DNA of 39,179 nucleotides, taken from Chitinophagales bacterium. Its GTDB lineage: Bacteria > Bacteroidota > Bacteroidia > Chitinophagales > JADIYW01. The stretch's first letter is position 1, and the number at the start of each line of letters is the position of its first letter. Location: positions 1-39,179 of the forward strand of contig JAIBAX010000046.1 in NCBI GenBank assembly GCA_019694955.1, read 5' to 3'. The notes below the pieces were generated by a model. The model ran no database searches. It was not told the origin of the DNA and was given only the letters and a program-made list of their open reading frames with translations. Below are positions 17,666 to 26,744 of the stretch, in pieces. Position numbers and translations under genes: made by a program.

Positions 17666-17674
17666 ATCATGCAT

Positions 17675-17702
17675 AAAAAAAGCAGGGCGAGACCCTGCTT
17701 TT
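17675..17702 (-). terminator. Strong terminator read on the minus strand
   Basis: GCAGGG/CCCTGC stem extended by A/T pairs, with loop of five; on the minus strand it is followed by seven T (17681-17675). On the plus strand the following run is weaker (TTTTACTTTT), so it may work both ways. No protein gene on the minus strand ends here, which implies a noncoding transcript. Confidence 0.8.
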
Positions 17703-18090
17703 ACTTTTAAACACGCATGATGATAAACTATTGGATCAGCAGGTATACCAGAAAAGTTGTTTTTCGAAGACCTTGACAATAGCAGAAAACTTTTAAATGT
17801 TTGAGCACGCAAGCACATTAGGATAAATACCTGATAAGAGATTATGCAGACCTCTAATAATAAAGAGGTTTGATTGTCAAAGCAAATATTCATAACTATA
17901 ATAGCAAAGGTTATTTCAAGGATTAGTCCGGAAAGATTTTTTGTGGTACGAATTTTTTTGTATAAATACAATGTAACCTCTATTGCAATAGATAACTTTG
18001 CATGTTTCCTCCTGATACTATTGATTAGAAATAACCAACCAATCTCATACAATAAAATCCTGCCGCACATATAAGTCGATTTATCTCAAT
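17703..18090 (-). ncRNA. Candidate structured noncoding RNA
   Basis: 388 bases on the minus strand between two minus-strand terminators, with no convincing gene. The minus strand shows a high density of inverted repeats: ATTGGTT/AATCAAT (about 18040-18017), the perfect 14-base palindrome TCTATTGCAATAGA (17992-17979), TTGTA/TACAA (about 17970-17957), ACCTCT/AGAGGT (about 17869-17850), and a long-range pair TTGACAAT (17880-17873) with ATTGTCAA (17781-17774) that would enclose a junction. It does not contain conserved strings of RNase P RNA, tmRNA or SRP RNA that I can recognise. A 135-codon frame here runs through the terminator and is not believable. The promoter is unclear. Confidence 0.3.
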
Positions 18091-18118
18091 AAAAAACCCG
18101 GATATGACTACCCGGGTT
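18091..18118 (-). terminator. Rho-independent terminator (minus strand)
   Basis: AACCCGG (minus, 18118-18112) pairs with CCGGGTT (18101-18095) around ten bases and is followed by a T-run (18096-18091). It could end the transcript of the fatty acid hydroxylase gene (stop 208 bases upstream) or of a small RNA starting near 18190. Confidence 0.8.
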
Positions 18119-18192
18119 ACGAAAAACTATTATAGATAGAAGTTTATTGCTCCGAATAGGAATGTCCGATATGTATTGAATATTTGTTCATT
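18091..18192 (-). ncRNA. Candidate small RNA of about 100 nt
   Basis: On the minus strand TAACTTTG (18204-18197), an exact TAnnTTTG box, stands about 80 bases before the terminator at 18118-18091. A transcript from it would be about 100 nt with a terminator hairpin as its 3' end. It also contains a 15-codon frame starting ATGAACAAATATTC. A TTTG at the -33 place is not seen. The alternative is that the segment is just the 3' untranslated end of the hydroxylase mRNA. Confidence 0.3.
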
Positions 18193-18326
18193 GGTGCAAA
18201 GTTAAGTCATGGTTGCGGATTTTTTATTTTTTGTCCTGTTAAAAACTTGTGAAATAAAAAATAATCAATAAAATAATCATTCTATTGACTTATTTATAAA
18301 AAAATGGAATACTCGGAAGCAATTTC

Positions 18327-19589
18327 CTAAGACTTGGCGATGATTTTTTTTGTTAGACCTATAAAACTGGTTTGATATATAGTATTTAAGGTAAACCAAA
18401 CGATAAAATAGATGCCTAACACTAGAGAAGCAACCAGTGTTACTTGAAACCAGTCGATAAAATGCACAAAATAAAGCGCATTCAATCCTATTAGAATCAT
18501 GGCAATTCGAAAATATTCAGCATATCGCACCCATTTTTTCTGCTCCATGATGGCACCACAAATGGCAGTACTTAAAATTAAACCCACAAATCCGGCAATC
18601 TTAAAGAATATGTGCAACCCTTCGTAGTAATAAATAAAAGCGCAGGCACCCAATAAGATAAAGACGAATTGCGCAAGCACATAAATATTTTGACTTTTGC
18701 TGCCATGGTCATTGAATTTTCTATAACTTATTTTATCCACTTCAGGAGGTGCTTGATATCCACCCAAATATTCAGGAAGCCATCCCGGTTTGGCAAAAAG
18801 CAAGGTTAGCCGATCTTTCCAAAGCATTTTTTTTGCAGCTTTCACCATATCTATATAGTAATGCGTGTTGGCATAAACAGGATTCCAACTTTTTAGTTGG
18901 GTGGTAATGCCATAAGTAGGGGCTTCTTCCTCCTCTTTAAATGTACCAAATAATCGATCCCAGATAATAAACATACCACCATGATTTTTGTCGATATATT
19001 TCGGATTTACACCGTGGTGTACGCGGTGGTGGGAAGGCGTGTTAAAGATAAACTCAAACCATTTTGGCATTCGCTTTATGGCTTGTGTATGTATCCAAAA
19101 CTGATAGAAAGAATTGACACTCATGGCAATACCTAAACTGATGATATCCACGCCGAGTAACGCAATTGGCAAAAAGAAAACAATGGCAATGGTACTATGT
19201 ATCCAACTTTGTCGCAAGGCGACTGAAAGATTATAGTCTTCGCTTTGGTGATGCACCACATGTGCTGCCCAGAAGAAATTCACCTGATGACCGTAGCGAT
19301 GCGCCCAATAAAAGCAGAAGTCATAAACAACCAACAAGATGACAACTGACATCCATCCCGGTTTTAGGTGTAGTAAAGATATATGTTCACTCACCCAAAA
19401 GAAAAGCCCAAAGACCAAGCCCCGTGTAAATAGATTCATGATGATATTGCCGATACCAATATTTAGGTTTGTCAATGCATCATTCAGGCGATAAAGTTCC
19501 TTGTGTTTTCTCCATTGATAAATGAGTTCGACTAAAATCAATCCCAGAAAAAAGGGAATGGCCATTAATGTGTATAAAGACTCTTTCAT
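18327..19589 (-). CDS. Sterol desaturase / fatty acid hydroxylase family membrane protein
   Basis: A 420-residue integral membrane di-iron oxygenase. Histidine boxes that bind the metal pair are HRYGH (97-101), HVVHHQ (110-115) and SHHRVHH (186-192), with H131 and H167 between, the order found in the alkylglycerol monooxygenase (TMEM195-like) branch. Transmembrane segments are predicted near 8-24, 48-68, 80-96, 133-160, and in a C-terminal extension (about 300-405) of extra hydrophobic helices beyond the catalytic domain. The substrate (ether lipid, fatty acid or sterol-like) cannot be decided. It is monocistronic, with truA upstream on the same strand 124 bases away. Terminator at 18118-18091. 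Confidence 0.88.
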   Translation of the reverse strand: MKESLYTLMAIPFFLGLILVELIYQWRKHKELYRLNDALTNLNIGIGNIIMNLFTRGLVFGLFFWVSEHISLLHLKPGWMSVVILLVVYDFCFYWAHRYGHQVNFFWAAHVVHHQSEDYNLSVALRQSWIHSTIAIVFFLPIALLGVDIISLGIAMSVNSFYQFWIHTQAIKRMPKWFEFIFNTPSHHRVHHGVNPKYIDKNHGGMFIIWDRLFGTFKEEEEAPTYGITTQLKSWNPVYANTHYYIDMVKAAKKMLWKDRLTLLFAKPGWLPEYLGGYQAPPEVDKISYRKFNDHGSKSQNIYVLAQFVFILLGACAFIYYYEGLHIFFKIAGFVGLILSTAICGAIMEQKKWVRYAEYFRIAMILIGLNALYFVHFIDWFQVTLVASLVLGIYFIVWFTLNTIYQTSFIGLTKKIIAKS

Positions 19590-19713
19590 AAGCGTATAGA
19601 TGGATAGTACAATCGTTAAACGAATTGAAATTACATAGAAAGAACATATGTAAAAAACATTTATCCGTTTTTAACTTAAATTTATGAAAACTACCTAGGT
19701 AAATGCAATGTGG

Positions 19714-20457
19714 CTATTTGAGAGTTGGAAATTCATAAACAACATCCCAGAGATGAAGACCATGTGCAGGAGCAGCAATTTTTACATTTAAGGGCGTTTT
19801 TGTCTCTAATGAGTGAACCATAGTGCTAATTTCCATTTGCCTGATGCCTATTTGTATCAGACAACCAACAATCCGTCTCACCATATTGCGCAAGAATCTG
19901 TTAGCGGTGATGGTAAATACCATTCCGCCATCAGATGCTTCCCATGCTGCGTGGTACATATCACAAAGGCTATGTTTATTGTTGCTGCCTTTTTTTTCGA
20001 AGGATGTAAAATCTGCATATTGCAAAAGCAATGAGGCAGCCTGATTCATCAATACAATATCAGGTTGTTTATTTTCTAACCACCAGCTTCTGTCTTCCAG
20101 AAAAGGGTTCTTGTTAAAATGTACAAAATATTTGTAGGTTCTTCTCTTAGCATCAAAACGGGCATGAAAAGTGTCATCTACAGGAAAGATATCATAGAGG
20201 GCAATTTCATTTGGAAGGTATCTGTTGATTCTCATTAAAATCGTTGATGGTACGGGCGTGTCACAATCAAAGTGTGCAAAGTAATTGTCAGCATGAACAC
20301 CCGTATCTGTACGACCACAACCAATAATTTCAATGTTTTGTCGTAATACCTTGGTGAAGATATCCTCCAGCGTTTGCTGAACGGTGATATCATCCTTTTG
20401 CCTCTGCCAACCGAAAAAAGCACTTCCGTGATAAGATAACCGAATAAAATACCTCAT
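19714..20457 (-). CDS. truA: tRNA pseudouridine(38-40) synthase
   Basis: A 247-residue enzyme that isomerises uridines 38-40 in the anticodon arm of tRNAs. The catalytic motif GCGRTDTGVHA contains Asp51. It is preceded by LSYHGSAFFGWQRQ and followed by FHARFDAKRRTYKYFV and FLRNMVRRIVGCLIQIG, all typical. The length is normal. The ATG is four bases after the exact -7 box TACCTTTG (20469-20462), so translation may begin at or next to the 5' end of the message; the family N-terminus (MRYFIRLSYHG) agrees with this start. Confidence 0.97.
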   Translation of the reverse strand: MRYFIRLSYHGSAFFGWQRQKDDITVQQTLEDIFTKVLRQNIEIIGCGRTDTGVHADNYFAHFDCDTPVPSTILMRINRYLPNEIALYDIFPVDDTFHARFDAKRRTYKYFVHFNKNPFLEDRSWWLENKQPDIVLMNQAASLLLQYADFTSFEKKGSNNKHSLCDMYHAAWEASDGGMVFTITANRFLRNMVRRIVGCLIQIGIRQMEISTMVHSLETKTPLNVKIAAPAHGLHLWDVVYEFPTLK

Positions 20458-20461
20458 ATGT

Positions 20462-20469
20462 CAAAGGTA
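20462..20469 (-). promoter_or_regulatory. -7 box of the truA promoter
   Basis: TACCTTTG on the minus strand, an exact TAnnTTTG match, ends four bases before the ATG. There is no TTTG at the expected -33 spacing. Confidence 0.45.
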
Positions 20470-20629
20470 GTTTTTTATAGTTTTTAAGGAAGTTATTTTG
20501 CAATAAATCGATGTTTTTTGTACTATTTATGTAATAAAAGTTAGAAATATAGTTTTCTTAACAGCCTTTAACTAAATTTTTTTACCGATTATATATAACT
20601 ATGCAGTCTCTTAATTTTCGAAGACGATT

Positions 20630-20980
20630 ATGACCATACAACAAATTGATTTAAACAAACTGAAAGAAGCAACGGAGTTATTAAGAGCGGTAGCGCATCC
20701 TTTAAGACTAAGAATAATAAACCTAATAGATCACGAAGAAGAAGCCAATGTAAATACTATTTACACAAAGCTCAATTTAGAACAATCCATTACCTCACAA
20801 CATCTGAAAGTCCTTAGGGATAATAAAGTAGTGATAACTACCAGACGAGGAAAGATGATATATTATACATTAAATTACAATGTGTTAAAATGTATATTTG
20901 AAGGGGTGAGTTCTTTTGATTTAGTCACAAAAGACAGACAAAAGAAACTTAGACGACCCAAAGAATCGGTCTCAAATTAG
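20630..20980 (+). CDS. ArsR-type winged-helix transcriptional regulator
   Basis: A 116-residue DNA-binding protein. The core LLRAVAHPLRLRIINLIDH (17-35) is the ArsR-family start. The recognition helix lies near 52-64 (QSITSQHLKVLRD) and a wing at VVITTRRGKMIYYTLN (67-82). It has only one cysteine (Cys88), so the classic ELCVCDL metal site is absent; the ligand, if any, is unknown. It is 81 bases upstream of the AhpD-like gene on the same strand. I infer it may control the genes behind it, but no operator could be identified. Lies divergent to truA, with a 172-base intergenic region. Confidence 0.88.
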   Translation: MTIQQIDLNKLKEATELLRAVAHPLRLRIINLIDHEEEANVNTIYTKLNLEQSITSQHLKVLRDNKVVITTRRGKMIYYTLNYNVLKCIFEGVSSFDLVTKDRQKKLRRPKESVSN

Positions 20981-21061
20981 CGTAGTTCTCATTATGTATA
21001 TTCTTCAGAATAGGTAAAGATCTACTGAATAAATAAGCTATTACAAAAAATCTTTGGTTAA

Positions 21062-21460
21062 ATGCCGATATCTAAGCGGTATTTGCATAACTTTATTCAA
21101 AATTTATTTATGCCATCTAAAGTAGAGGAATTTAATACATACAGAGCGCAGATGAATGAGAAGATTCTCGCTCAGAACAACCTCACCCTCAATAGATTTT
21201 GGAATTTAGATATGCATGCCTACAAGGAAGGGGCACTCAATACCAGAACTAAGGAAATGTTGGGGTTGGTTTCTTCCATGGTGCTAAGGTGCGACGATTG
21301 CATAAAATATCATCTTGGAAAGTGTCATGAATTAGGCATTTCAACAGAAGAAATCTTTGAAGTATTTGCCATTGCCAACCTAGTAGGCGGCAGTATTGTT
21401 GTTCCACATACCCGCAGAGCAACAGAATATTGGGAAGCCTTAAACATGGAAACCAAATGA
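21062..21460 (+). CDS. Carboxymuconolactone decarboxylase / AhpD-like protein
   Basis: A 132-residue small helical protein. It contains the redox motif RCDDCIKYH (Cys77, Cys80, His84) of AhpD-type alkylhydroperoxidases. Many members reduce peroxides or peroxiredoxin partners using this CxxC. The first about 20 residues could be extra; an ATG at 21110 (MPSKVEEF) is a possible start. The last four bases overlap the start of polA (ATGA at 21457-21460), so the two genes are translationally coupled. No AhpC partner is in the window. Confidence 0.88.
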   Translation: MPISKRYLHNFIQNLFMPSKVEEFNTYRAQMNEKILAQNNLTLNRFWNLDMHAYKEGALNTRTKEMLGLVSSMVLRCDDCIKYHLGKCHELGISTEEIFEVFAIANLVGGSIVVPHTRRATEYWEALNMETK

Positions 21461-24261
21461 GCGAGAACAAGAAATTATATTTATTCGATTCCTTTGCGTT
21501 AATTTTTCGCGCATATTTTGCTATGAGCAAGAACCCACTGGTCAACTCTAAGGGGCAGAACACATCTACGATTTCAGGTTTTTTGAGTACCATTCATGAA
21601 ATCATAAAGAGTTATAAACCCACACATGTTGGATTTGCATTTGACTCGCCTGTTATCACTGACAGACAAGCTGCTCATGAATTTTACAAAGCAAACAGAC
21701 AGGAAGCCCCCGAAGATATCAAGTTTGCAATACCATATATAAAGCACATTATTAAAGCCATGAACTATCCATTGTTAGAAGTGGATGGCTATGAAGCAGA
21801 TGATATTGTTGGTACACTGGCAAAACAAGCTGCAGCGCAAGGATACAGTGTTTACATGGTTACCTCGGATAAGGACTTTGGACAATTAGTAGAAGAGAAT
21901 GTCTTCATTCACAAGCCGCCCTATATGGGCAAGGGGCATGAAATTCTCGGCGTTGCTGAAATCTGCGAGCGTTGGGAAATTGATGAACCTAAGAAAGTCA
22001 TAGATATCTTAGGGTTGATGGGAGATGCCGTAGATAATATTCCGGGGATTCCCGGCGTGGGGGAGAAAACGGCTAAGAAGCTCATTCAGGATTTTGGGAG
22101 CGTTGAAAGTGTTTTGGAAAATGTTGACCAACTAAAAGGGGCTTTAAAGGAAAAAGTGGAAAAAGGGGTGGAGTATGCAAGAATTTCCAAGCAACTGGCA
22201 ACCATTATGTTAGATGCCCCGGTAAGTTTCCATGAGGAAGACTTTATGTTGAAAGAACCCAATAGAGAATTGGTAGAACAGCTTTTTGCAGAGTTAGAGT
22301 TCAGAACCTTAGGAAAGCGGATTCTTGGCGATAGCTATCAATACCAAACCACAAAATCGGCAATTTCAACACCATCTGCCGATACAAAAGGACAGATGAA
22401 CCTCTTCGGCGAAACATCAGAAATTGTCTTTACGCCACCTAAAAACTTCAAGACAATTGATACCACTCCGCACAATTACAGGCTTGCAAATACTGAAGAA
22501 ACCCTACGGGAACTCTTAAATGCCTTACATCAAACAGCGAAGTGTTGTTTTGACACAGAAACCACTGCCATAGACCCTAATGCCTGTGAATTAGTGGGTA
22601 TGTCATTTTGCTTTGAGGAAACGAGCGCTTGGTATGTTCCTGTCCCGGAAGACCAGAAAGAAGCAAGGGCGCTCGTGCATCGATTTAAACCATTTTTCGA
22701 ACACCCTGAAATCATCAAGATAGGTCAGAATATCAAGTACGATGCGGTTGTATTAAAATGGTATGGCATAGAACTCCAAGGATTTCTATACGATACCATG
22801 TTAGCACACTATTGTTTGGAATCGGATAGCCGCCACAATATGAATATTCTCGCCGAGACCTATTTAAATTATTCGCCGGTATCCATTGAAACACTCATTG
22901 GCAAGAAAGGGGCATCGCAAGGGAATATGAGGAATGTTGAAACAGAAAAAATCAAAGAGTATGCCGCAGAAGATGCCGATATTACCTTCCAATTAGAGAA
23001 AGTCTTCACACCAAAGCTCTCAGAAGAGAAAGTTGAAAAGGTATTCTTCGATGTAGAATCACCGCTGATTACCGTTTTGACAGAAATGGAGTATAATGGC
23101 GTTAAAATTGACACACAGTTTTTAAAAGAATTTTCAGAAGAATTACAACATGATTTAAGGTTGATTTCTGATGATATCTATCAGATGGCGGGACTTAAAT
23201 TCAACATAGATTCTCCACGCCAAATGGGAGAGGTGCTCTTCAAACACATGAAAATTCCCTATACAGAAAAGAACACCAAAGGTGGGCAGATGTCCACTAA
23301 TGAAGAGGTACTCCAGAAATTGGAGGCTGAACATCCCATTGCCTCAAAAATCTTAGATTACCGTGAATTGGCGAAACTAAAGTCCACCTATGTCGATGCG
23401 CTACCGGCACTTATCAATAAAAAAACAGGGAAAGTACACACTACTTTTAATCAGACCATTGCCAGTACAGGAAGGTTGAGTTCTACCAATCCAAACTTAC
23501 AAAATATTCCAATTAGAACAGATCGGGGCAGAAAAACCAGACAGGCATTTATAGCATCCGATGACGATCATATCATCTTATCTGCTGATTACTCGCAAAT
23601 AGAATTAAGAATAATAGCATCCATGAGTAAAGATGAAAAAATGATGGAAGCTTTTGTTCAAGGACATGATATCCATGCGGCTACAGCAGCCAATGTCTTC
23701 GGCGTTTCTTTAGATGCCGTTGATAGTAATATGCGCAGAAAAGCCAAGATGGTCAATTTTGGCATAATTTATGGTATTTCAGGATTTGGGTTGGCGCAAA
23801 GACTGCAAATCAGCAGAACAGAAGCCAATACCCTGATTAAGGAATATTTTGAAAAATATAAAGGCATAAAGAAGTACATGGACGACTCCATACAAATAGC
23901 AAAAGATACCGGATATGCCACAACATTGTTAGGACGACGAAGGTATTTGCGGGATATTAACTCAAGGAATTTTACGATACGAGGGTTTGCGGAGCGAAAT
24001 GCTATCAACATGCCCATTCAGGGTACGGCTGCCGATATGATTAAACTCGCCATGATAGACATTCACAAAGAGTTGAAAAAGAGAAACTTAAGCGCAAAAA
24101 TGACCTTGCAAGTACACGACGAACTCTTATTTGATGTTCCATTATCTGAGTTGGAAGAGGTTGAAAACTTGGTAAAAAATAAAATGCAAAATGCATTACC
24201 TTTGAACGTTCCAATTATTGTAGAAGCGGGTAAAGGCAAAAACTGGCTGGAAGCCCATTAA
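21457..24261 (+). CDS. polA: DNA polymerase I
   Basis: A 934-residue three-domain enzyme that fills gaps and removes RNA primers. The 5'-3' nuclease domain (about 1-290) includes YLFDSFALIFRAYFA, GYEADDIVGTLA and GIPGVGEKTAKKLI. The 3'-5' exonuclease domain keeps CFDTETTAIDP (Asp366, Glu368), so proofreading looks intact. The polymerase domain has motif A LSADYSQIELRI (Asp711), motif B RRKAKMVNFGIIYG and motif C LQVHDELLFD (Asp888). The true start is the ATG at 21457 that overlaps the previous stop; an in-frame TTG nine codons upstream lies inside the AhpD-like gene. The next gene begins ten bases after the stop codon. Confidence 0.98.
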   Translation: MSENKKLYLFDSFALIFRAYFAMSKNPLVNSKGQNTSTISGFLSTIHEIIKSYKPTHVGFAFDSPVITDRQAAHEFYKANRQEAPEDIKFAIPYIKHIIKAMNYPLLEVDGYEADDIVGTLAKQAAAQGYSVYMVTSDKDFGQLVEENVFIHKPPYMGKGHEILGVAEICERWEIDEPKKVIDILGLMGDAVDNIPGIPGVGEKTAKKLIQDFGSVESVLENVDQLKGALKEKVEKGVEYARISKQLATIMLDAPVSFHEEDFMLKEPNRELVEQLFAELEFRTLGKRILGDSYQYQTTKSAISTPSADTKGQMNLFGETSEIVFTPPKNFKTIDTTPHNYRLANTEETLRELLNALHQTAKCCFDTETTAIDPNACELVGMSFCFEETSAWYVPVPEDQKEARALVHRFKPFFEHPEIIKIGQNIKYDAVVLKWYGIELQGFLYDTMLAHYCLESDSRHNMNILAETYLNYSPVSIETLIGKKGASQGNMRNVETEKIKEYAAEDADITFQLEKVFTPKLSEEKVEKVFFDVESPLITVLTEMEYNGVKIDTQFLKEFSEELQHDLRLISDDIYQMAGLKFNIDSPRQMGEVLFKHMKIPYTEKNTKGGQMSTNEEVLQKLEAEHPIASKILDYRELAKLKSTYVDALPALINKKTGKVHTTFNQTIASTGRLSSTNPNLQNIPIRTDRGRKTRQAFIASDDDHIILSADYSQIELRIIASMSKDEKMMEAFVQGHDIHAATAANVFGVSLDAVDSNMRRKAKMVNFGIIYGISGFGLAQRLQISRTEANTLIKEYFEKYKGIKKYMDDSIQIAKDTGYATTLLGRRRYLRDINSRNFTIRGFAERNAINMPIQGTAADMIKLAMIDIHKELKKRNLSAKMTLQVHDELLFDVPLSELEEVENLVKNKMQNALPLNVPIIVEAGKGKNWLEAH

Positions 24262-24270
24262 TTTATAAAT

Positions 24271-26727
24271 ATGAAAAGATTATTCGGAATATTTTTCCTG
24301 TTGTTGGCGACAATTTATGCTTTTGGACAAACACCAAAGCAAAAACCGGATAAAGACCTAGAAAAAGCAAATCAATTCATCAATGAGAAGAATTATGATA
24401 AGGCTTTAGAAATCTTCCTGCAAAAATATCAAGAAGAGAAAACAGATAAATATGCCTTGAAAATTGCAGATATGTACCATCGCTTAGGACAGGAAGAAAA
24501 ATCCTTGCAATGGTTCAAAGATGTAAAATACTTGGATAAAGCAGAAAAACGCTATCTATTAGTATACGCAGATGTCAACAAAGAATTGGGGTATTTAAAG
24601 ACAGCTTTTGATTACTACCTGATGTACGCCATTGAAGCCAACGATGCAGAAGGGGTATATGAAAAAGCCTATGCCTGCGAAAATCTCTTAAAAGCATCCA
24701 AAAAATCCGTATTATATCAATTGAAGCCGTTGTCTTTCAATACTGCTGACAATGATGAGTATGTTGGGATGCTTAGGAATAATCAGATCATTGGTACAGA
24801 TAGAAGCATTGGAAAAAATGCCTTGTTTCCGTTAACAGATTTTTATATGTTGCAGAGAGAATATGACAAATGGCTGGAACCAGTAAAAGTGCTGAAAGCA
24901 AATGTTACAGATACTGCAAGAACATCGTTAACATATACCGAAGATGGCAACATAGTATTTTTCACCCAAACACCTTTTGCTGAAAATAAAGCGGCTACAA
25001 AAGGATATCAAGTAGGGCGTTCACAAATAATTATGGCTTCAAACGCCGGAAATCGTTGGTCAGACCTTAAATTGCTACCACTAAGTCCGGGGTATTCCAG
25101 CAAGGATCCCGCTGTCAATGCCGATGGTTCAGTATTATATTTTAGTTCAAATATGCCGGGAGGCTTTGGAGGATATGATCTTTATGAAGTGAAACAGGTG
25201 AACGGCGTATGGGGCAAGCCAAAAAATCTTGGAGAAGATGTCAATACCAAATATGATGAAGTGTTGCCATTTATCCGTCAGGATGGGATTTTAAAAAATC
25301 ACCTATATTTCTCTTGTAATAATCCCGATGGTTTTGGCGGATGGGACATTTATGAGTGCTCATATGAACTAGACAAATGGACAAATACAGAGATACTTCC
25401 TCCACCCATTAATTCCTCCGGTGATGACAAAAGCATCGTCTTCGACCTCAATAACTACTCCGGATACTTTGCATCAAACCGTAATGGTGGTGCTGGCGGT
25501 TATGATATTTATAGATTTGAACCGTATGATTTAAAACTTGAAGTATCTGCAGTAGATAAAAGCAATGCACCATTGGGATTCGCAGAAATAAATATCTTCT
25601 TGGATGATATTGCCTTCGAACAAGGATTAACCAATACAGATGGCAAAACAGTAGTACAACTAGGCAAAGGTCAGAATTATGTAGTAGTGGTACAAAAGCC
25701 CGGATATAAGCAAGTATCTCAAAAAATAAGTACTGCCGGAAAAAATAATGGAGAAGTGATTTCCATAAATGCCGTATTAGAGCAAGACGTTAAACTTGCC
25801 AATAATCCACAGAATGCCAACCTTCAGGCGGCTGCACAAAACTATATACTTTTCAAAGGAGAAGTTGTCGCCAAAGACAAAGGAAAAGTAGCTTTGGCAG
25901 CTGTGAAAATGATAAACATGGAGAATGGGAAAATTAAGCAGTTGGTTACAGATATCAACGGCAAATTTGAACAAGCACTTTTTATAAACAAGACATATAA
26001 GATATATATTACAAAAGGAGATTACAAGATTGAAGACGACATCACCACCTTTGCAATGGAGCCGGGTAGTGAAATGTACCGCGATTTTGTATTTAAAACA
26101 ACCTCCGATGTCTTTGCATTAATGGATAAAAACGACCCTAACTATCAAGCAGCTTTGTTGGCACAGAAAAATAATCCAACAAAACCAACAACAAATAACA
26201 ACCCTACACCTACAACAGCACCACAGAACAACCCTAAACCCAATACCAAACCGGAGTACACCCCTATTGTAGTGCCAACAGTAGAACCGGCAGTAGTTAA
26301 TGTTGAACCAACAACACAAAACAAACCCAATGCCACTGAACCGAAAGAAAAAATTGAACCTGTGATCCCACCACAAAACAAACCTATCATTGAACCAGTT
26401 GTCAATACACCGCAGCCCGTCACTAAACCGGAACCTCAGGAATTGCTGGCAGTAAATACTCCGGTAACAACTTCTCCTGATAATTTATTGGTATATAAGA
26501 TACAGTTAGGCGCTTATCAGGATAAGAATATGGATTTTTCTAATTTAAATGAACTTGGAAAGATTGAGGCTGTTCCTTCAAAGAGCGGGCAGTATATTTA
26601 TACGCTTGGAGACTTTACAAGTTTAGATGAAGCAAAGAGAAAATTAGACGCCGTAAGAGAAAATGGCATGTTTGTTGCATTTATAGTGGGGTACCTTAAA
26701 GATGAGAAGGTAGGAATTTATCGTTAA
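24271..26727 (+). CDS. PorE-like envelope protein: TPR, PD40 propeller, two regulatory-like domains, SPOR
   Basis: An 818-residue exported protein. Signal peptide MKRLFGIFFLLLATIYAFGQ; TPR-type helices (about 26-145); PD40 beta-propeller strands (about 150-415) with signatures such as YFSSNMPGGFGGYDLYE, YFSCNNPDGFGGWDIYE and YFASNRNGGAGGYDIYR; a carboxypeptidase-regulatory-like domain (about 420-505) and a second one (about 525-615); a Pro/Thr/Asn linker (about 640-735); and a C-terminal SPOR-like domain (about 743-818, KIQLGAYQDKN). This is the PorE layout of the T9SS family, except that the C-terminal OmpA peptidoglycan domain is replaced by SPOR, another glycan-binding fold. Likely periplasmic or outer-membrane attached. 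It follows polA by nine bases; the coiled-coil gene is 17 bases after it. Confidence 0.8.
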   Translation: MKRLFGIFFLLLATIYAFGQTPKQKPDKDLEKANQFINEKNYDKALEIFLQKYQEEKTDKYALKIADMYHRLGQEEKSLQWFKDVKYLDKAEKRYLLVYADVNKELGYLKTAFDYYLMYAIEANDAEGVYEKAYACENLLKASKKSVLYQLKPLSFNTADNDEYVGMLRNNQIIGTDRSIGKNALFPLTDFYMLQREYDKWLEPVKVLKANVTDTARTSLTYTEDGNIVFFTQTPFAENKAATKGYQVGRSQIIMASNAGNRWSDLKLLPLSPGYSSKDPAVNADGSVLYFSSNMPGGFGGYDLYEVKQVNGVWGKPKNLGEDVNTKYDEVLPFIRQDGILKNHLYFSCNNPDGFGGWDIYECSYELDKWTNTEILPPPINSSGDDKSIVFDLNNYSGYFASNRNGGAGGYDIYRFEPYDLKLEVSAVDKSNAPLGFAEINIFLDDIAFEQGLTNTDGKTVVQLGKGQNYVVVVQKPGYKQVSQKISTAGKNNGEVISINAVLEQDVKLANNPQNANLQAAAQNYILFKGEVVAKDKGKVALAAVKMINMENGKIKQLVTDINGKFEQALFINKTYKIYITKGDYKIEDDITTFAMEPGSEMYRDFVFKTTSDVFALMDKNDPNYQAALLAQKNNPTKPTTNNNPTPTTAPQNNPKPNTKPEYTPIVVPTVEPAVVNVEPTTQNKPNATEPKEKIEPVIPPQNKPIIEPVVNTPQPVTKPEPQELLAVNTPVTTSPDNLLVYKIQLGAYQDKNMDFSNLNELGKIEAVPSKSGQYIYTLGDFTSLDEAKRKLDAVRENGMFVAFIVGYLKDEKVGIYR

Positions 26728-26744
26728 TATTAAAAAAAGAAAGA

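Noticed and set aside
17663-18070. A 135-codon open frame on the minus strand
   Set aside because: It runs through a strong minus-strand terminator (17702-17675), has no recognisable domain, and its low complexity fits chance. I prefer a noncoding transcript.
17703-18090. RNase P RNA, tmRNA or 6S RNA
   Set aside because: The conserved strings (for example GAGGAAAGTCC of RNase P or the tRNA-like ends of tmRNA) are not there on either strand.
26119-26423. Two minus-strand frames opposite the PorE-like gene
   Set aside because: They mirror the Pro/Thr/Asn-rich linker codons and give Val/Phe/Gly/Cys-rich peptides; shadows of low-complexity coding.
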